A program made the translations under genes and the position numbers. Source: Phytoactinopolyspora limicola (GTDB lineage: Bacteria; Actinomycetota; Actinomycetes; Jiangellales; Jiangellaceae). Taken from it: a stretch of DNA of 64,000 bases. The notes below the pieces were generated by a model, which saw nothing but the letters and a program-made list of their open reading frames with translations, was not told the origin of the DNA and ran no database searches. Location of the stretch: the NCBI RefSeq assembly GCF_011320225.1, contig NZ_JAAOEN010000001.1:353652-417651 (forward strand), written 5' to 3'. Below are positions 19,002-26,539 of this stretch, one piece after another (the stretch's first letter is position 1; each line of letters begins with the position of its first letter).

Positions 19002-19540
19002 TCTCCGTTTTGTCACCTGATCTTTCGCACCGGGGTGATCAGATGCGCGGCGGTGCCGACCGCCAGTATCGGATGTGGTGATACCGCATCTGATCTTTCC
19101 CCTGTGTGGACCTGCTGGCTCAGAATTGCGGATGGACGGCTCAGACGCCGCCTATCCGCAATTCTGAGCCAGCAGGTTCAAGGCGCGTAACCACGCACCG
19201 TGGGCGACGACCAACCCGTTCCCAAGAGGTCGTCCTGCACGGGACGCTGGCACACGATCAACCGTCGTTGTGCGCCAGCCTCGCACCAAGATGCACGCAC
19301 CCACGCCCCCCATCCGCGGTCACCACCGCGGCTCATAACACCGACGGGCACCGCGCCGGACGATCAGGTGCACAACACGCCCCGAATCGGCCATTCATGC
19401 ATCTGATCGCCAACCGTCCACATCCCGAGATGCGATCAGATGCACCAACCGTGCCGTCGTCCGCGGTCAACACGTCGCCACCCGCATCTGATCACCCCGG
19501 CGCAAAAGATCAGGTGACAAAACGGAGATCAGGTGCACAA
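18990..19540. mobile_element. 551-bp non-coding element with 58-bp terminal inverted repeats
   Basis: Bases 18990-19047 and 19483-19540 are inverted repeats matching at 56 of 58 positions. Between them lie 435 bp without a convincing gene. The core motif GATCAGATGC or its complement recurs at about 19037, 19087, 19397, 19434 and 19483. There is no transposase and no obvious target-site duplication. The element separates two convergent genes and supplies the stop codons of both. It looks like a MITE or another palindromic repeat. It fills the only gap of more than 300 bp in this region. Confidence 0.75.
19110..19177. repeat. Perfect 24-bp inverted repeat inside the 551-bp element
   Basis: Bases 19110-19133 and 19154-19177 are perfect reverse complements around a 20-nt loop. 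The arm begins ACCTGCTGGCTCAG. As RNA this would be a very stable hairpin able to act as a terminator in either direction between the alpha-mannosidase and enolase-like genes. Confidence 0.85.
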
Positions 19541-20781
19541 CTGGCTTCGATCTCCAGCAGCCGGTTCCACTTCGCCGTCCGCTCCGAACGGGTGGTGGAG
19601 CCGACCTTGATCTGGTCGGCCCGCCACCCCACGGCGAGGTCGGCCAGCCAGTGATCCTCGGTGTCGCCGGACCGTGCCGACACAACCACCTGGTATCCGA
19701 GCCGGCGCGCGGTGGCGACGGTTTCCGCGGCCCGGCTGAGGATGCCCCGCTGATTCGGCTTGATCAGCACGGACGTACCTACCCCGCGCCGCGCCGCCTC
19801 GGCCACGCGGTCGGCGGCGGTAGAGAACAGGTCGTCGCCGACGAGCTGCGTGCCGCGCAGCCGCCGGGTGGCCTCCGCCCATCCGTCCCAGTCTTGGTCG
19901 TGGAGTGGGTCTTCGATACTGACCACTGGATACTTGGCGACCCAGCCGGCCAACTCGTCGATCAAGCCGGCCGCGTCCAGACGGCGGCTCTCGGCGGCCA
20001 GCCGATACGACGAGCCATCCCACAACTGGTTCGCGGCGACGTCGACAGCTAGCGCCGCATCGTGCCCAGGTTCCAATCCCGCGGCCTCGATCGCCTCGGT
20101 CACCAGGCCGAGGGCCGCGGCATTGGAAGGCAACTGAAGTCCCAAACCACCCTCGTCGGCGACGAGCGTAGTCACCAGACCACGCCGCTCCGCCAGAGCT
20201 GCCGCCTGCCGACGAACCCGCCAGGCCCATTCGATGGCGGTACGGAACGAACCTGCCCTCAAAGGCATCACCAGGACGTCCTGGATGTCGACGGCGCCGC
20301 CCGCGTGTGCCCCGCCCGAGACGACGTTGACCATCGGGGTGGGCAGGCGGTGCGGCAGACCGCCAGCGAGCAGCTCGTACAACGGGACGCCGGCTGCCCG
20401 CGCGCGGGCCCGGTGTGCGGCCACCGACACTCCCAAGGCGGCGTGCACCCCCAGCTCCGCCAGATCGGTGCTCGGGTCCCAGGATTCCAGCACGGCGTCC
20501 ACCTCCCTAGCCGGTACACCGGCCAGGGCGGGCCCGATCTCCTCGATCACAACACGGACCGCACCCGCCACGCCCAGCCCATCCCAGCTCTGGCCACCGT
20601 CACGACGCTCCCGAGCGTCGTGGCTGCCGGTCGATGCGCCGGACGGAACGATCGCCCGGCCAGCGGCTCCTCCGGCGAGGACGACGGAGCAACCCAAGGT
20701 CGGCGTGCCCCGAGAGTCGAGCGCCTCCCACGCCCGGACGGTCGCGACCGCATCGTCGGCGCCTATCGATGTCTCACTCAT
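19510..20781 (-). CDS. Atypical enolase-family protein
   Basis: A 423-aa enolase paralogue. Clear family blocks are VPSGASTGSHDA, VSGGAHAGGAVDIQD, ADEGG, DVAAN, VSIEDPLHDQDWDGW, GDDLFST, LIKPNQRG and IKVGSTTRSERTAKWN. Several catalytic positions differ from glycolytic enolase. The normal SHRSGETED is SARSGDTED, so the active-site histidine is alanine. The normal DIQE is DIQD. It is therefore probably not the housekeeping enolase. ATG 20781 overlaps the stop of the kinase gene (ATGA). The last ten residues (SCAPDLRFVT) are encoded by the terminal repeat of the neighbouring 551-bp element and replace the usual C-terminus. Confidence 0.85.
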   Translation of the reverse strand: MSETSIGADDAVATVRAWEALDSRGTPTLGCSVVLAGGAAGRAIVPSGASTGSHDARERRDGGQSWDGLGVAGAVRVVIEEIGPALAGVPAREVDAVLESWDPSTDLAELGVHAALGVSVAAHRARARAAGVPLYELLAGGLPHRLPTPMVNVVSGGAHAGGAVDIQDVLVMPLRAGSFRTAIEWAWRVRRQAAALAERRGLVTTLVADEGGLGLQLPSNAAALGLVTEAIEAAGLEPGHDAALAVDVAANQLWDGSSYRLAAESRRLDAAGLIDELAGWVAKYPVVSIEDPLHDQDWDGWAEATRRLRGTQLVGDDLFSTAADRVAEAARRGVGTSVLIKPNQRGILSRAAETVATARRLGYQVVVSARSGDTEDHWLADLAVGWRADQIKVGSTTRSERTAKWNRLLEIEASCAPDLRFVT

Positions 20782-21845
20782 CGTTCGTCCACCACCTCGT
20801 CCCACGTCTCGTCGAGATCAGTCACGCCGCCGACCAGCCGGCGGCCGAGCTGGCGCACCCATTCGACCGCCGGAGGGTCCAGATAGTCGACGCACGACGT
20901 GCCGTCGACCCGCGCCAGCAGGAGGCAGCCGACGTTCCGGGCCAGCTCGACGGCGGGTCCGGCCGCCCGCTCAGCCACCGGCTCGGCGGCCGCTGCCCCC
21001 GTGGCCGCGGACGCGGCCGACGCCAGCCCGGCGGCTCGGCGGTGCGCATCGGTAAAAACACCGGCGCTCACCCGCAGCGGATGCGCCATGCGCCGCATCG
21101 CCACGGCCTTCAACAGCAGGTGTGTCTGGAGGAACGCGACGTCGAAGACCGGATGGCCGTGATGAGCCACCTCGAAGTCGATCACCCACAGTCCGGACGC
21201 CCCGACCAGCACGTTCTTCGGGGAAAAGTCACCGTGGACCAAGCCATGCCGAGCGGACCGTAGAGTGGTCGCCACATCTGCGATCGTCTCGGCCAGGTCG
21301 GGATGCCGTTGCGCGACCACCGCGTGGAATGGCCGCAACCGCAGCGCCTCCATGCGGTCCATACCATCGAGCCGGCGCAACACGCCGACGGTGTCGGCGG
21401 CGCTGCCGGCGCCGGCCGGCGCAATGGAGGAGGCGCGCCGCCAGGTGCCCAACACCGTGCCGAGGGTCTCGGCGACGACCGGGTGGACGGTGCCGGCCAG
21501 GAGGTCCGTCTTCCAGTCCCGCCAATCGGCGGGCGCGGCGGCGATCGCCATCGTGGCGGTGTCCGGGTCGGTGGCCAGCACAGGCGGGACGTACTCCGGC
21601 GTGATGCCCGCGACCAGCCGCAATACCTCGGCCTCAGCGAGCGCCCGATCGGCCGAGGCATGCCATTCCACCGGGGTCCGGAGCCGAGCGAGCGCCCGTT
21701 TGACGACGATTCTGGTGGAGCCGTCGTCCACGACGACCGTGTCATTGGAGACACCCCCGCCGAGCGGGGCGGCCCTCACTTGCGGCCCGGAAACGAGGCC
21801 GAAGGTCCGAACGAAGTCGATGGCCTGCGCCGGCGTGAGCGTCAC
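20778..21845 (-). CDS. Aminoglycoside-phosphotransferase-fold kinase (APH family)
   Basis: A 355-aa protein with the APH/choline-kinase fold. N-terminal strands carry LGGGVSNDTVVVDDG and the ATP-binding lysine in IVVKRAL. The catalytic loop is VHGDFSPKNVLVG, and the metal-binding motif is VIDFEVAHHGHPVFD. Such kinases phosphorylate small hydroxylated molecules such as sugars, choline or antibiotics. Its stop overlaps the start of the enolase-like gene, so the two proteins are made together. The kinase may provide the phosphorylated substrate of the enolase-like enzyme. This pairing, not drug resistance, is the best guide to its role. Confidence 0.87.
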   Translation of the reverse strand: MTLTPAQAIDFVRTFGLVSGPQVRAAPLGGGVSNDTVVVDDGSTRIVVKRALARLRTPVEWHASADRALAEAEVLRLVAGITPEYVPPVLATDPDTATMAIAAAPADWRDWKTDLLAGTVHPVVAETLGTVLGTWRRASSIAPAGAGSAADTVGVLRRLDGMDRMEALRLRPFHAVVAQRHPDLAETIADVATTLRSARHGLVHGDFSPKNVLVGASGLWVIDFEVAHHGHPVFDVAFLQTHLLLKAVAMRRMAHPLRVSAGVFTDAHRRAAGLASAASAATGAAAAEPVAERAAGPAVELARNVGCLLLARVDGTSCVDYLDPPAVEWVRQLGRRLVGGVTDLDETWDEVVDER

Positions 21846-21937
21846 CCGAGCACCTCCCCAGCCTGGGTCGACGTCGCGAAATCGGGTACTAGCACGCTAC
21901 CATGTAAGCACGAAGCGCTGAGAGGGTGATGCGACTC

Positions 21938-22735
21938 ATGACCGAGTTCGACGGCAAGGTGGCGTTGGTCACCGGTGGCAGCTCCGGCATCGGGCGGGCG
22001 GTCGTGGAGCGGCTGGTCGACGGCGGGGCGACGGTCGCCTATTGCACCAATGACGCAGCTCAGGCCACGAGTTCACAGGCCGAACTGGACGCGGCGGGCC
22101 GATCCGCCCACGCCGTCGTCGCCGACGTCGCGAACGCCGCGGATGTGCAGCGCTTCGTCGACGACACGGGCGCCGCGTATGGCGGCATCGACATCGTCGT
22201 CAACGCCGCCGGCATCCAACGCTACGGAACCGCGGAGGAGACGTCGGAGGAGACATGGGACGCCGTCCTCGACGTCAACCTGAAGTCTGTGTATCTCGTC
22301 GCCCGGTTCGCCGTTCCCCACCTACGAGCCCGGGGTGGCGGAGCGATCGTCAACATCGCGTCGGTCCAAGCCCACGTGGCCCAGCGCGGGGTCGTCGCCT
22401 ATGTGGCATCCAAGGGCGGCATCGTGTCGATGACCAGAGCGCTGGCCATCGACCACGCCGCCGACAACATTCGGGTCAACGCCGTCTGCCCCGGTTCGGT
22501 GGACACACCGATGCTGCGGTGGTCGGCCGGCTTGCATGCCGGTGCGGCCGGCGCGGACGAGTTGGTCGCCGCCTGGGGCCGCAGCCATCCCATCGGCCGG
22601 GTGGCGCGGCCGGCCGAGGTCGCCGAGGTCGTTGCCTTCCTGGCCAGCGACCGTGCGTCGTTCATCACCGGAGCCGAGCACCGCGTCGATGGTGGGCTGC
22701 TGTCGGCCGTACCCGTGGCGCTACCAGATCCGTGA
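21938..22735 (+). CDS. SDR family NAD(P)-dependent oxidoreductase
   Basis: A 265-aa classical short-chain dehydrogenase. It has the cofactor motif VTGGSSGIGRAV, NAAG with the following catalytic Asn region, a Ser in NIASVQAH, the YxxxK pair in YVASKGG, and the C-terminal ASFITGAEHRVDGG. ATG 21938 is chosen because it begins MTEFDGKVALVTGG and GAGAGGG lies 11 nt upstream; starts at 21926 and 21929 are also in frame. It is divergent from the kinase-enolase pair across a 92-bp gap with a CTACCAT string, so the three may share one regulator and form a sugar or polyol oxidation route. Confidence 0.88.
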   Translation: MTEFDGKVALVTGGSSGIGRAVVERLVDGGATVAYCTNDAAQATSSQAELDAAGRSAHAVVADVANAADVQRFVDDTGAAYGGIDIVVNAAGIQRYGTAEETSEETWDAVLDVNLKSVYLVARFAVPHLRARGGGAIVNIASVQAHVAQRGVVAYVASKGGIVSMTRALAIDHAADNIRVNAVCPGSVDTPMLRWSAGLHAGAAGADELVAAWGRSHPIGRVARPAEVAEVVAFLASDRASFITGAEHRVDGGLLSAVPVALPDP

Positions 22736-22747
22736 CTCCGGCGCGGC

Positions 22748-22821
22748 CCCTCGTCCCCATGATCATTGGCTTTTGACTACCGGATCCGGTAGCTAAGAGC
22801 CAATGATCATGGGGACGAGGG
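22748..22821. terminator. Long perfect hairpin between convergent SDR and cobS
   Basis: Bases 22748-22771 and 22798-22821 are perfect 24-bp inverted repeats; the arm begins CCCTCGTCCCCATGATCATT. The loop itself contains the 16-bp palindrome CTACCGGATCCGGTAG (22777-22792). The position between convergent genes suits a bidirectional terminator. The right arm also encodes the last residues of CobS. Confidence 0.8.
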
Positions 22822-23584
22822 CGGTGAGACTGGCCGCCAGGGACACTTCGACGACAGCGCCCAGAACGTCGCCGGTCACCCCGCCGAAGCGGCGCACACA
22901 GCGCCGGAGCACCACTCCAGTGGCCACGATCGCAGCCACCACGGCCACCGGCACCGCCCACCACGGGACCACATGGGCCCGGTCGGCCACACTCAACACC
23001 GCGGCGAGAGCCCCAGTTACGACGATGCACATACCGATCGCGGACAGCCGGCCGACTGATCCGGCCACCGCCGCACCCAGCCCATCGGGCCGCGCCGATG
23101 GCACACCACGGACACAGCACACGGCCAGCATCGCCCGCGACACGGTGATCGCAACCCCGAATCCCACCGCCGCCAGTGCCGGACCCGCCTGCGCGAGCTG
23201 GGCGGCTGCCGCCACCTGGACCAGCAGGACCAGCACCAACGCCACGGCCCCGGCCGGGCCGGTATCGCCGGTGCGCATCACCGCCAGCGCCCGCTCGCGG
23301 TCGTAGGAGGCAGCCAGGCCGTCCGCGGTATCGGCCAGCCCGTCCAGGTGAAAGGCGCGGTCGCCGAGCCGCAACGCCATCACCGCCAGGGCAGCCGCCA
23401 GCCACCCACCGGTGCCCACCGTCGCCGACAACCACAGCACTGCCCCGCCGAGCAACCCGAGCAGGCAGCCGGCTACCGGTGCGAGCAGCATCGCCCGACC
23501 GGCCACCACCCGGGTCACCTTCCCCGGCGGCGGCACCCGAACCGTGGTGAGGGTGCCGAGGGCCAACCTCCAGGCATCACCCAC
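22793..23584 (-). CDS. cobS: Adenosylcobinamide-GDP ribazoletransferase (cobalamin synthase)
   Basis: A 263-aa polytopic membrane enzyme that joins adenosylcobinamide-GDP to alpha-ribazole, the last step of the nucleotide-loop pathway. The Asp-rich active-site block GDRAFHLDGLADTADGL is near residues 92-108, followed by an SYDRERALAVMRTGDTGPAG block and about six hydrophobic segments. It lies 9 nt after the cobUT gene on the same strand. The C-terminal LVPMIIGS is encoded by an intergenic hairpin arm, so the tail is probably not ancestral. Confidence 0.93.
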   Translation of the reverse strand: MGDAWRLALGTLTTVRVPPPGKVTRVVAGRAMLLAPVAGCLLGLLGGAVLWLSATVGTGGWLAAALAVMALRLGDRAFHLDGLADTADGLAASYDRERALAVMRTGDTGPAGAVALVLVLLVQVAAAAQLAQAGPALAAVGFGVAITVSRAMLAVCCVRGVPSARPDGLGAAVAGSVGRLSAIGMCIVVTGALAAVLSVADRAHVVPWWAVPVAVVAAIVATGVVLRRCVRRFGGVTGDVLGAVVEVSLAASLTALVPMIIGS

Positions 23585-23593
23585 GGGTGGTGG

Positions 23594-25222
23594 TCACAGC
23601 TCCAGGTCGGCCAGCGCGGCCATCCGGGTGCTGACGGCCACCGCCGATCGGATGGTGGGAAGCGCCGCGAGTGCTCCGGTCCCTTCACCGAGGCGCATCC
23701 GCAGATCGACGATGGGCTCCAGGCCGAGGTGATCGAGGGCGAGGGAATGTGCCGGCTCGACCGATCGGTGCCCGGCCAGCCACCAGGCGGCTGCGCCCGG
23801 TGTCAGCAACTCCGCCACCAGAGCAGCCGAGGTGACGACGGCGCCGTCGAGAAGCACGGGGGTTCCCTGCTCGGCGGCCCCCGCGAGGAAACCGGCCATC
23901 GCGGCGAGATCGGCTCCGCCGATCCGGGCGAGCAAAGCCCCTGGGTCGTCCCGGACGGTCCGAGCCCGTTCGATCGCCGCGGCGACGATCTCCGTCTTGC
24001 GGCGCAGGGTGGTGTCGTCGATGCCGGTGCCGCGGCCGGTGACCTTCTGCGCGTCCTGCCCCAGGACGGCCCCGGTCAGCGCCGCGGCCACGGTGGTGTT
24101 GCCGATCCCGAGGTCACCAGCGATCAGCAGATCCGCCTGCTGGTCCGCGGCAAGCGCTCGCCCCGCCGCGATGGCCTGCCGGACGTGGTCGGAGCTCAGC
24201 GCGTCCTCGGAATCGATCCGACCGGTCCCCCGGCGCACTTTGTGTTCGACGATCTCGGCCGGGAGGTCGGCGAGCTCCGCGTCCACTCCGAGGTCGCGCA
24301 CCCGCACCGCGGCGCCGTGTTCGGCGGCCAGGGCATTGATGCCGGCCTGTCCAGCGGCCACGGTGCGAACCATAGCCCCGGTGACCGCGGGTGGGTAGGC
24401 CGAAACGTCCGCGGCGACACCGTGATCGCCGGCGAACACGGTCACTGCGACCCGCGAGGGCCCGGCCGGGGGAACACGACCCTGCCGTCCGGCGAGCCAG
24501 ACAGCGATCTCCTCCAGCCGGCCGAGGGAACCCACGGGTTTGGCGAGCCCGTCGATCAGGCTCCGGGCGCGGGTCTCGGCGTCATGGTCGATGGGAGCAG
24601 GGACACCGGACCGGACGGTGGCGACGCCGCCCACCGGCGCCGGGTACGCGGCGCCGGCGCCTGGCCAGCGCGGCACCGATGGTGGCGGGAGCTCCAATAC
24701 CCGGCCCGCCACACACAGGACAACCCGGTCCGTCACGGCGGCCAGCCGCTGGTTGAGCAGACCGAGTTGGTCCCGGAAGAGCCGGCCGGAGCGGGTGGCG
24801 GGCACAACCCCGGAGCCGATCTCGTTGCTGACGGCCACGACGTTGGCAGTGGTGGTGCGCCAGGCATGCTCCAGCTCATCGACCGCCGCCTCCACCGCCA
24901 GGAAGGGAGGTTGACCGTCATCGTCCCAGGCCCCGGCCTCGTCGAGCACCACCGATAGCCACAACGCCAGGCAGTCGACCACGACCGTACCGGTGGCCGC
25001 CCGCAGCACGGATGCGACGTCGGTGGTCTCGACCGTCGTCCAGCCGGCCGGCCGGCGCTGCTGGTGCCGCGCGACCCGATCGGCCCATTCCGCGTCACCC
25101 GGCCGGTGTCCCGCGGTGGCGACATACGTGACGGAGGCCGCGCCGGCCCGTTCCCGGGCCCACTCCTCAGCCAGCGCCGACTTACCCGAACGCGCTCCTC
25201 CGAGCACAAGCAGCTTGTCCAT
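23594..25222 (-). CDS. Fused CobU-CobT cobalamin nucleotide-loop assembly enzyme
   Basis: A 542-aa fusion of two enzymes. Residues 1 to about 175 are adenosylcobinamide kinase/guanylyltransferase (CobU), with the P-loop GGARSGKSALAEEWA near residues 7-21, the TYVATAG segment and VVDCLALWLS. Residues from about 200 to 542 are nicotinate-nucleotide:dimethylbenzimidazole phosphoribosyltransferase (CobT), with KPVGSLGRLEE, FAGDHGVAADVSAYP, AGDLGIGNTTVAAA and DLRMRLGEGTGA. Such fusions are known in actinobacteria. ATG 25222 is chosen because GAAGGGAA precedes it and the CobU fold starts there; an open frame continues upstream through the riboswitch but is not coding. The cobalamin riboswitch upstream should repress it when B12 is plentiful. 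Confidence 0.93.
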   Translation of the reverse strand: MDKLLVLGGARSGKSALAEEWARERAGAASVTYVATAGHRPGDAEWADRVARHQQRRPAGWTTVETTDVASVLRAATGTVVVDCLALWLSVVLDEAGAWDDDGQPPFLAVEAAVDELEHAWRTTTANVVAVSNEIGSGVVPATRSGRLFRDQLGLLNQRLAAVTDRVVLCVAGRVLELPPPSVPRWPGAGAAYPAPVGGVATVRSGVPAPIDHDAETRARSLIDGLAKPVGSLGRLEEIAVWLAGRQGRVPPAGPSRVAVTVFAGDHGVAADVSAYPPAVTGAMVRTVAAGQAGINALAAEHGAAVRVRDLGVDAELADLPAEIVEHKVRRGTGRIDSEDALSSDHVRQAIAAGRALAADQQADLLIAGDLGIGNTTVAAALTGAVLGQDAQKVTGRGTGIDDTTLRRKTEIVAAAIERARTVRDDPGALLARIGGADLAAMAGFLAGAAEQGTPVLLDGAVVTSAALVAELLTPGAAAWWLAGHRSVEPAHSLALDHLGLEPIVDLRMRLGEGTGALAALPTIRSAVAVSTRMAALADLEL

Positions 25223-25321
25223 GACCGTTCCCTTCGGCCACCAGCGGAGGGAGACAGCGCCTCGACCCTGGGCGCGATCTCGGCTCCACTCGCAGTCCTC
25301 GACGAGTCTCGAAAGCCGTCC

Positions 25322-25440
25322 ACACGTCCGGGCAATCCGGCTCACCACATGGCCCCACCGCGAAGGCGGGGGTGGTCTACGGTTGCGGGTCAGCGCCGGG
25401 ATCCGACCGGCTTCCCCCGCACGCGGGACACCTGGTGCAC
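25322..25440 (-). promoter_or_regulatory. Cobalamin riboswitch upstream of cobUT-cobS
   Basis: Read on the minus strand, the leader contains GGTGTCCCGC, then GGGGGAAGCCGGTCGGA, then CGCTGACCCGCAACCGT, the conserved core of AdoCbl riboswitches. A B12-box-like GAGCCGGATTGCC follows near 25333-25345. The leader between this and the cobUT start is about 100 nt. Binding of adenosylcobalamin is expected to lower cobUT-cobS expression. Exact ends are approximate. The remaining part of the 309-bp gap (25441-25531) is the probable promoter zone for both directions. Confidence 0.88.
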
Positions 25441-25531
25441 GATGCCGGCCGGCACTCGACCGTCCGGTGCCGCACACCCACATGGAAGAATGCCACATCT
25501 CACGAATCCCACGAGGAGGCGGCCCGTCGAC

Positions 25532-26539
25532 GTGAGCTGGACTACCACAACCGGCCTGGTAGCCGGTGTCACCGTCGACGCTGCCTGCGGAGATCCGCGG
25601 CGTGGCCATCCGGTCGCCGGCTTCGGCCGGGCGGCCCACACCCTCGAGCGACGGTGGTGGGCCGACTCGAAGCCGCGGGGTGCGCTCTTCACCACCGTCT
25701 GCGTCGCGGTGCCGGTCGCCGTCGGCGCCCTGATTGAGCGGACGCTTTCACAGCCCACCACCTCAACCGGATCAGACCGGCCGGCCACTGCACTCCCGGT
25801 GGCGGTTCGGATCGCCACCACGGCCGCCGCCACGTGGGTGGTGCTCGGTGGGCGCAGTCTGACCCGCGAGGCCACCTTGCTGGCCCGGTCGCTGGAATCC
25901 GGTGATCTCGACGCCGCGCGAGCCCGCCTTCCACACCTGTGTGGTCGCGACCCACACCCGCTCGACACCGCCGGGCTGGCTCGGGCGACGGTCGAGTCGG
26001 TCGCCGAGAACACCTCCGACGCCGTTGTCGCTCCTTTGGTCTGGGGCGGGGTAGCCGGGTTGCCCGGCCTGGTCGGCTACCGCGCGGTGAACACGCTGGA
26101 CGCCATGGTCGGTCACCGTAGCGAGCGGTATCGCAACTTCGGGTGGGCCGCGGCCCGCCTGGACGATGCTGCCAACCTCGTCCCGGCGCGGCTCGCCGGC
26201 GTCCTGACCGCGGCGGCCGCTCCGCTCGTCGGCGGTCGCCCCCGCGACGCTCTACGGGCGTGGCGGCACGGTGCCCACCGGCATCCGAGCCCCAACGCGG
26301 GGGTGGTCGAGGCCGCGTTCGCCGGTGCGCTACACCGCACCCTCGGCGGACGCACCGTGTATCCATACGGCGTGGACGAGCGGCCGACCCTCGGCACCGG
26401 CCCGGAGGTGACCACGGCCGACATCCGGCGGGCGACCCGGCTTTCCCAAGCCGTGTCGGTCGGCGCGCTGGTCACCGTCGTGGCGGCCCGGGCGGCCGCT
26501 ACGACCCTCCTCCGGCGGCGCCGGCGGAAGCAGCCATGA
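25532..26539 (+). CDS. cobD: Adenosylcobinamide-phosphate synthase CobD/CbiB
   Basis: A 335-aa membrane enzyme that attaches the aminopropanol arm to adenosylcobyric acid. Typical segments are DAACGDPRRGHPVAGFGR near residues 16-33, ARATVESVAENTSDAVVAPL near the middle, and NTLDAMVGHRSERYRNFGWA. GTG 25532 is chosen because homologues start at this point and GAGGAGG lies 12 nt upstream; an ATG about 16 codons earlier is possible. Its stop overlaps the start of cobQ (ATGA). It is divergent from cobUT. Confidence 0.92.
   Translation: MSWTTTTGLVAGVTVDAACGDPRRGHPVAGFGRAAHTLERRWWADSKPRGALFTTVCVAVPVAVGALIERTLSQPTTSTGSDRPATALPVAVRIATTAAATWVVLGGRSLTREATLLARSLESGDLDAARARLPHLCGRDPHPLDTAGLARATVESVAENTSDAVVAPLVWGGVAGLPGLVGYRAVNTLDAMVGHRSERYRNFGWAAARLDDAANLVPARLAGVLTAAAAPLVGGRPRDALRAWRHGAHRHPSPNAGVVEAAFAGALHRTLGGRTVYPYGVDERPTLGTGPEVTTADIRRATRLSQAVSVGALVTVVAARAAATTLLRRRRRKQP

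Noticed and set aside
19106-19654. Open frame of 182 codons across the 551-bp element and the end of the enolase-like gene
   Set aside because: It runs through inverted repeats and antisense to the enolase-like gene, and the translation is low-complexity with no recognisable domain.
20778-21845. Antibiotic-resistance role of the APH-type kinase
   Set aside because: Its coupling to an enolase-like gene and location in a sugar region argue for metabolism. Nothing in the sequence points to an antibiotic.
24049-24068. GCGTCCTGCCCCAGGACGG in cobT as another palindromic-element copy
   Set aside because: The arms are close together, total length is 19 nt not 44, and the encoded residues (LGQDAQK) fit normal CobT sequence.
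25223-25639. Upstream extension of cobUT on the minus strand
   Set aside because: It covers the cobalamin riboswitch and the cobD start; the CobU fold begins at 25222.
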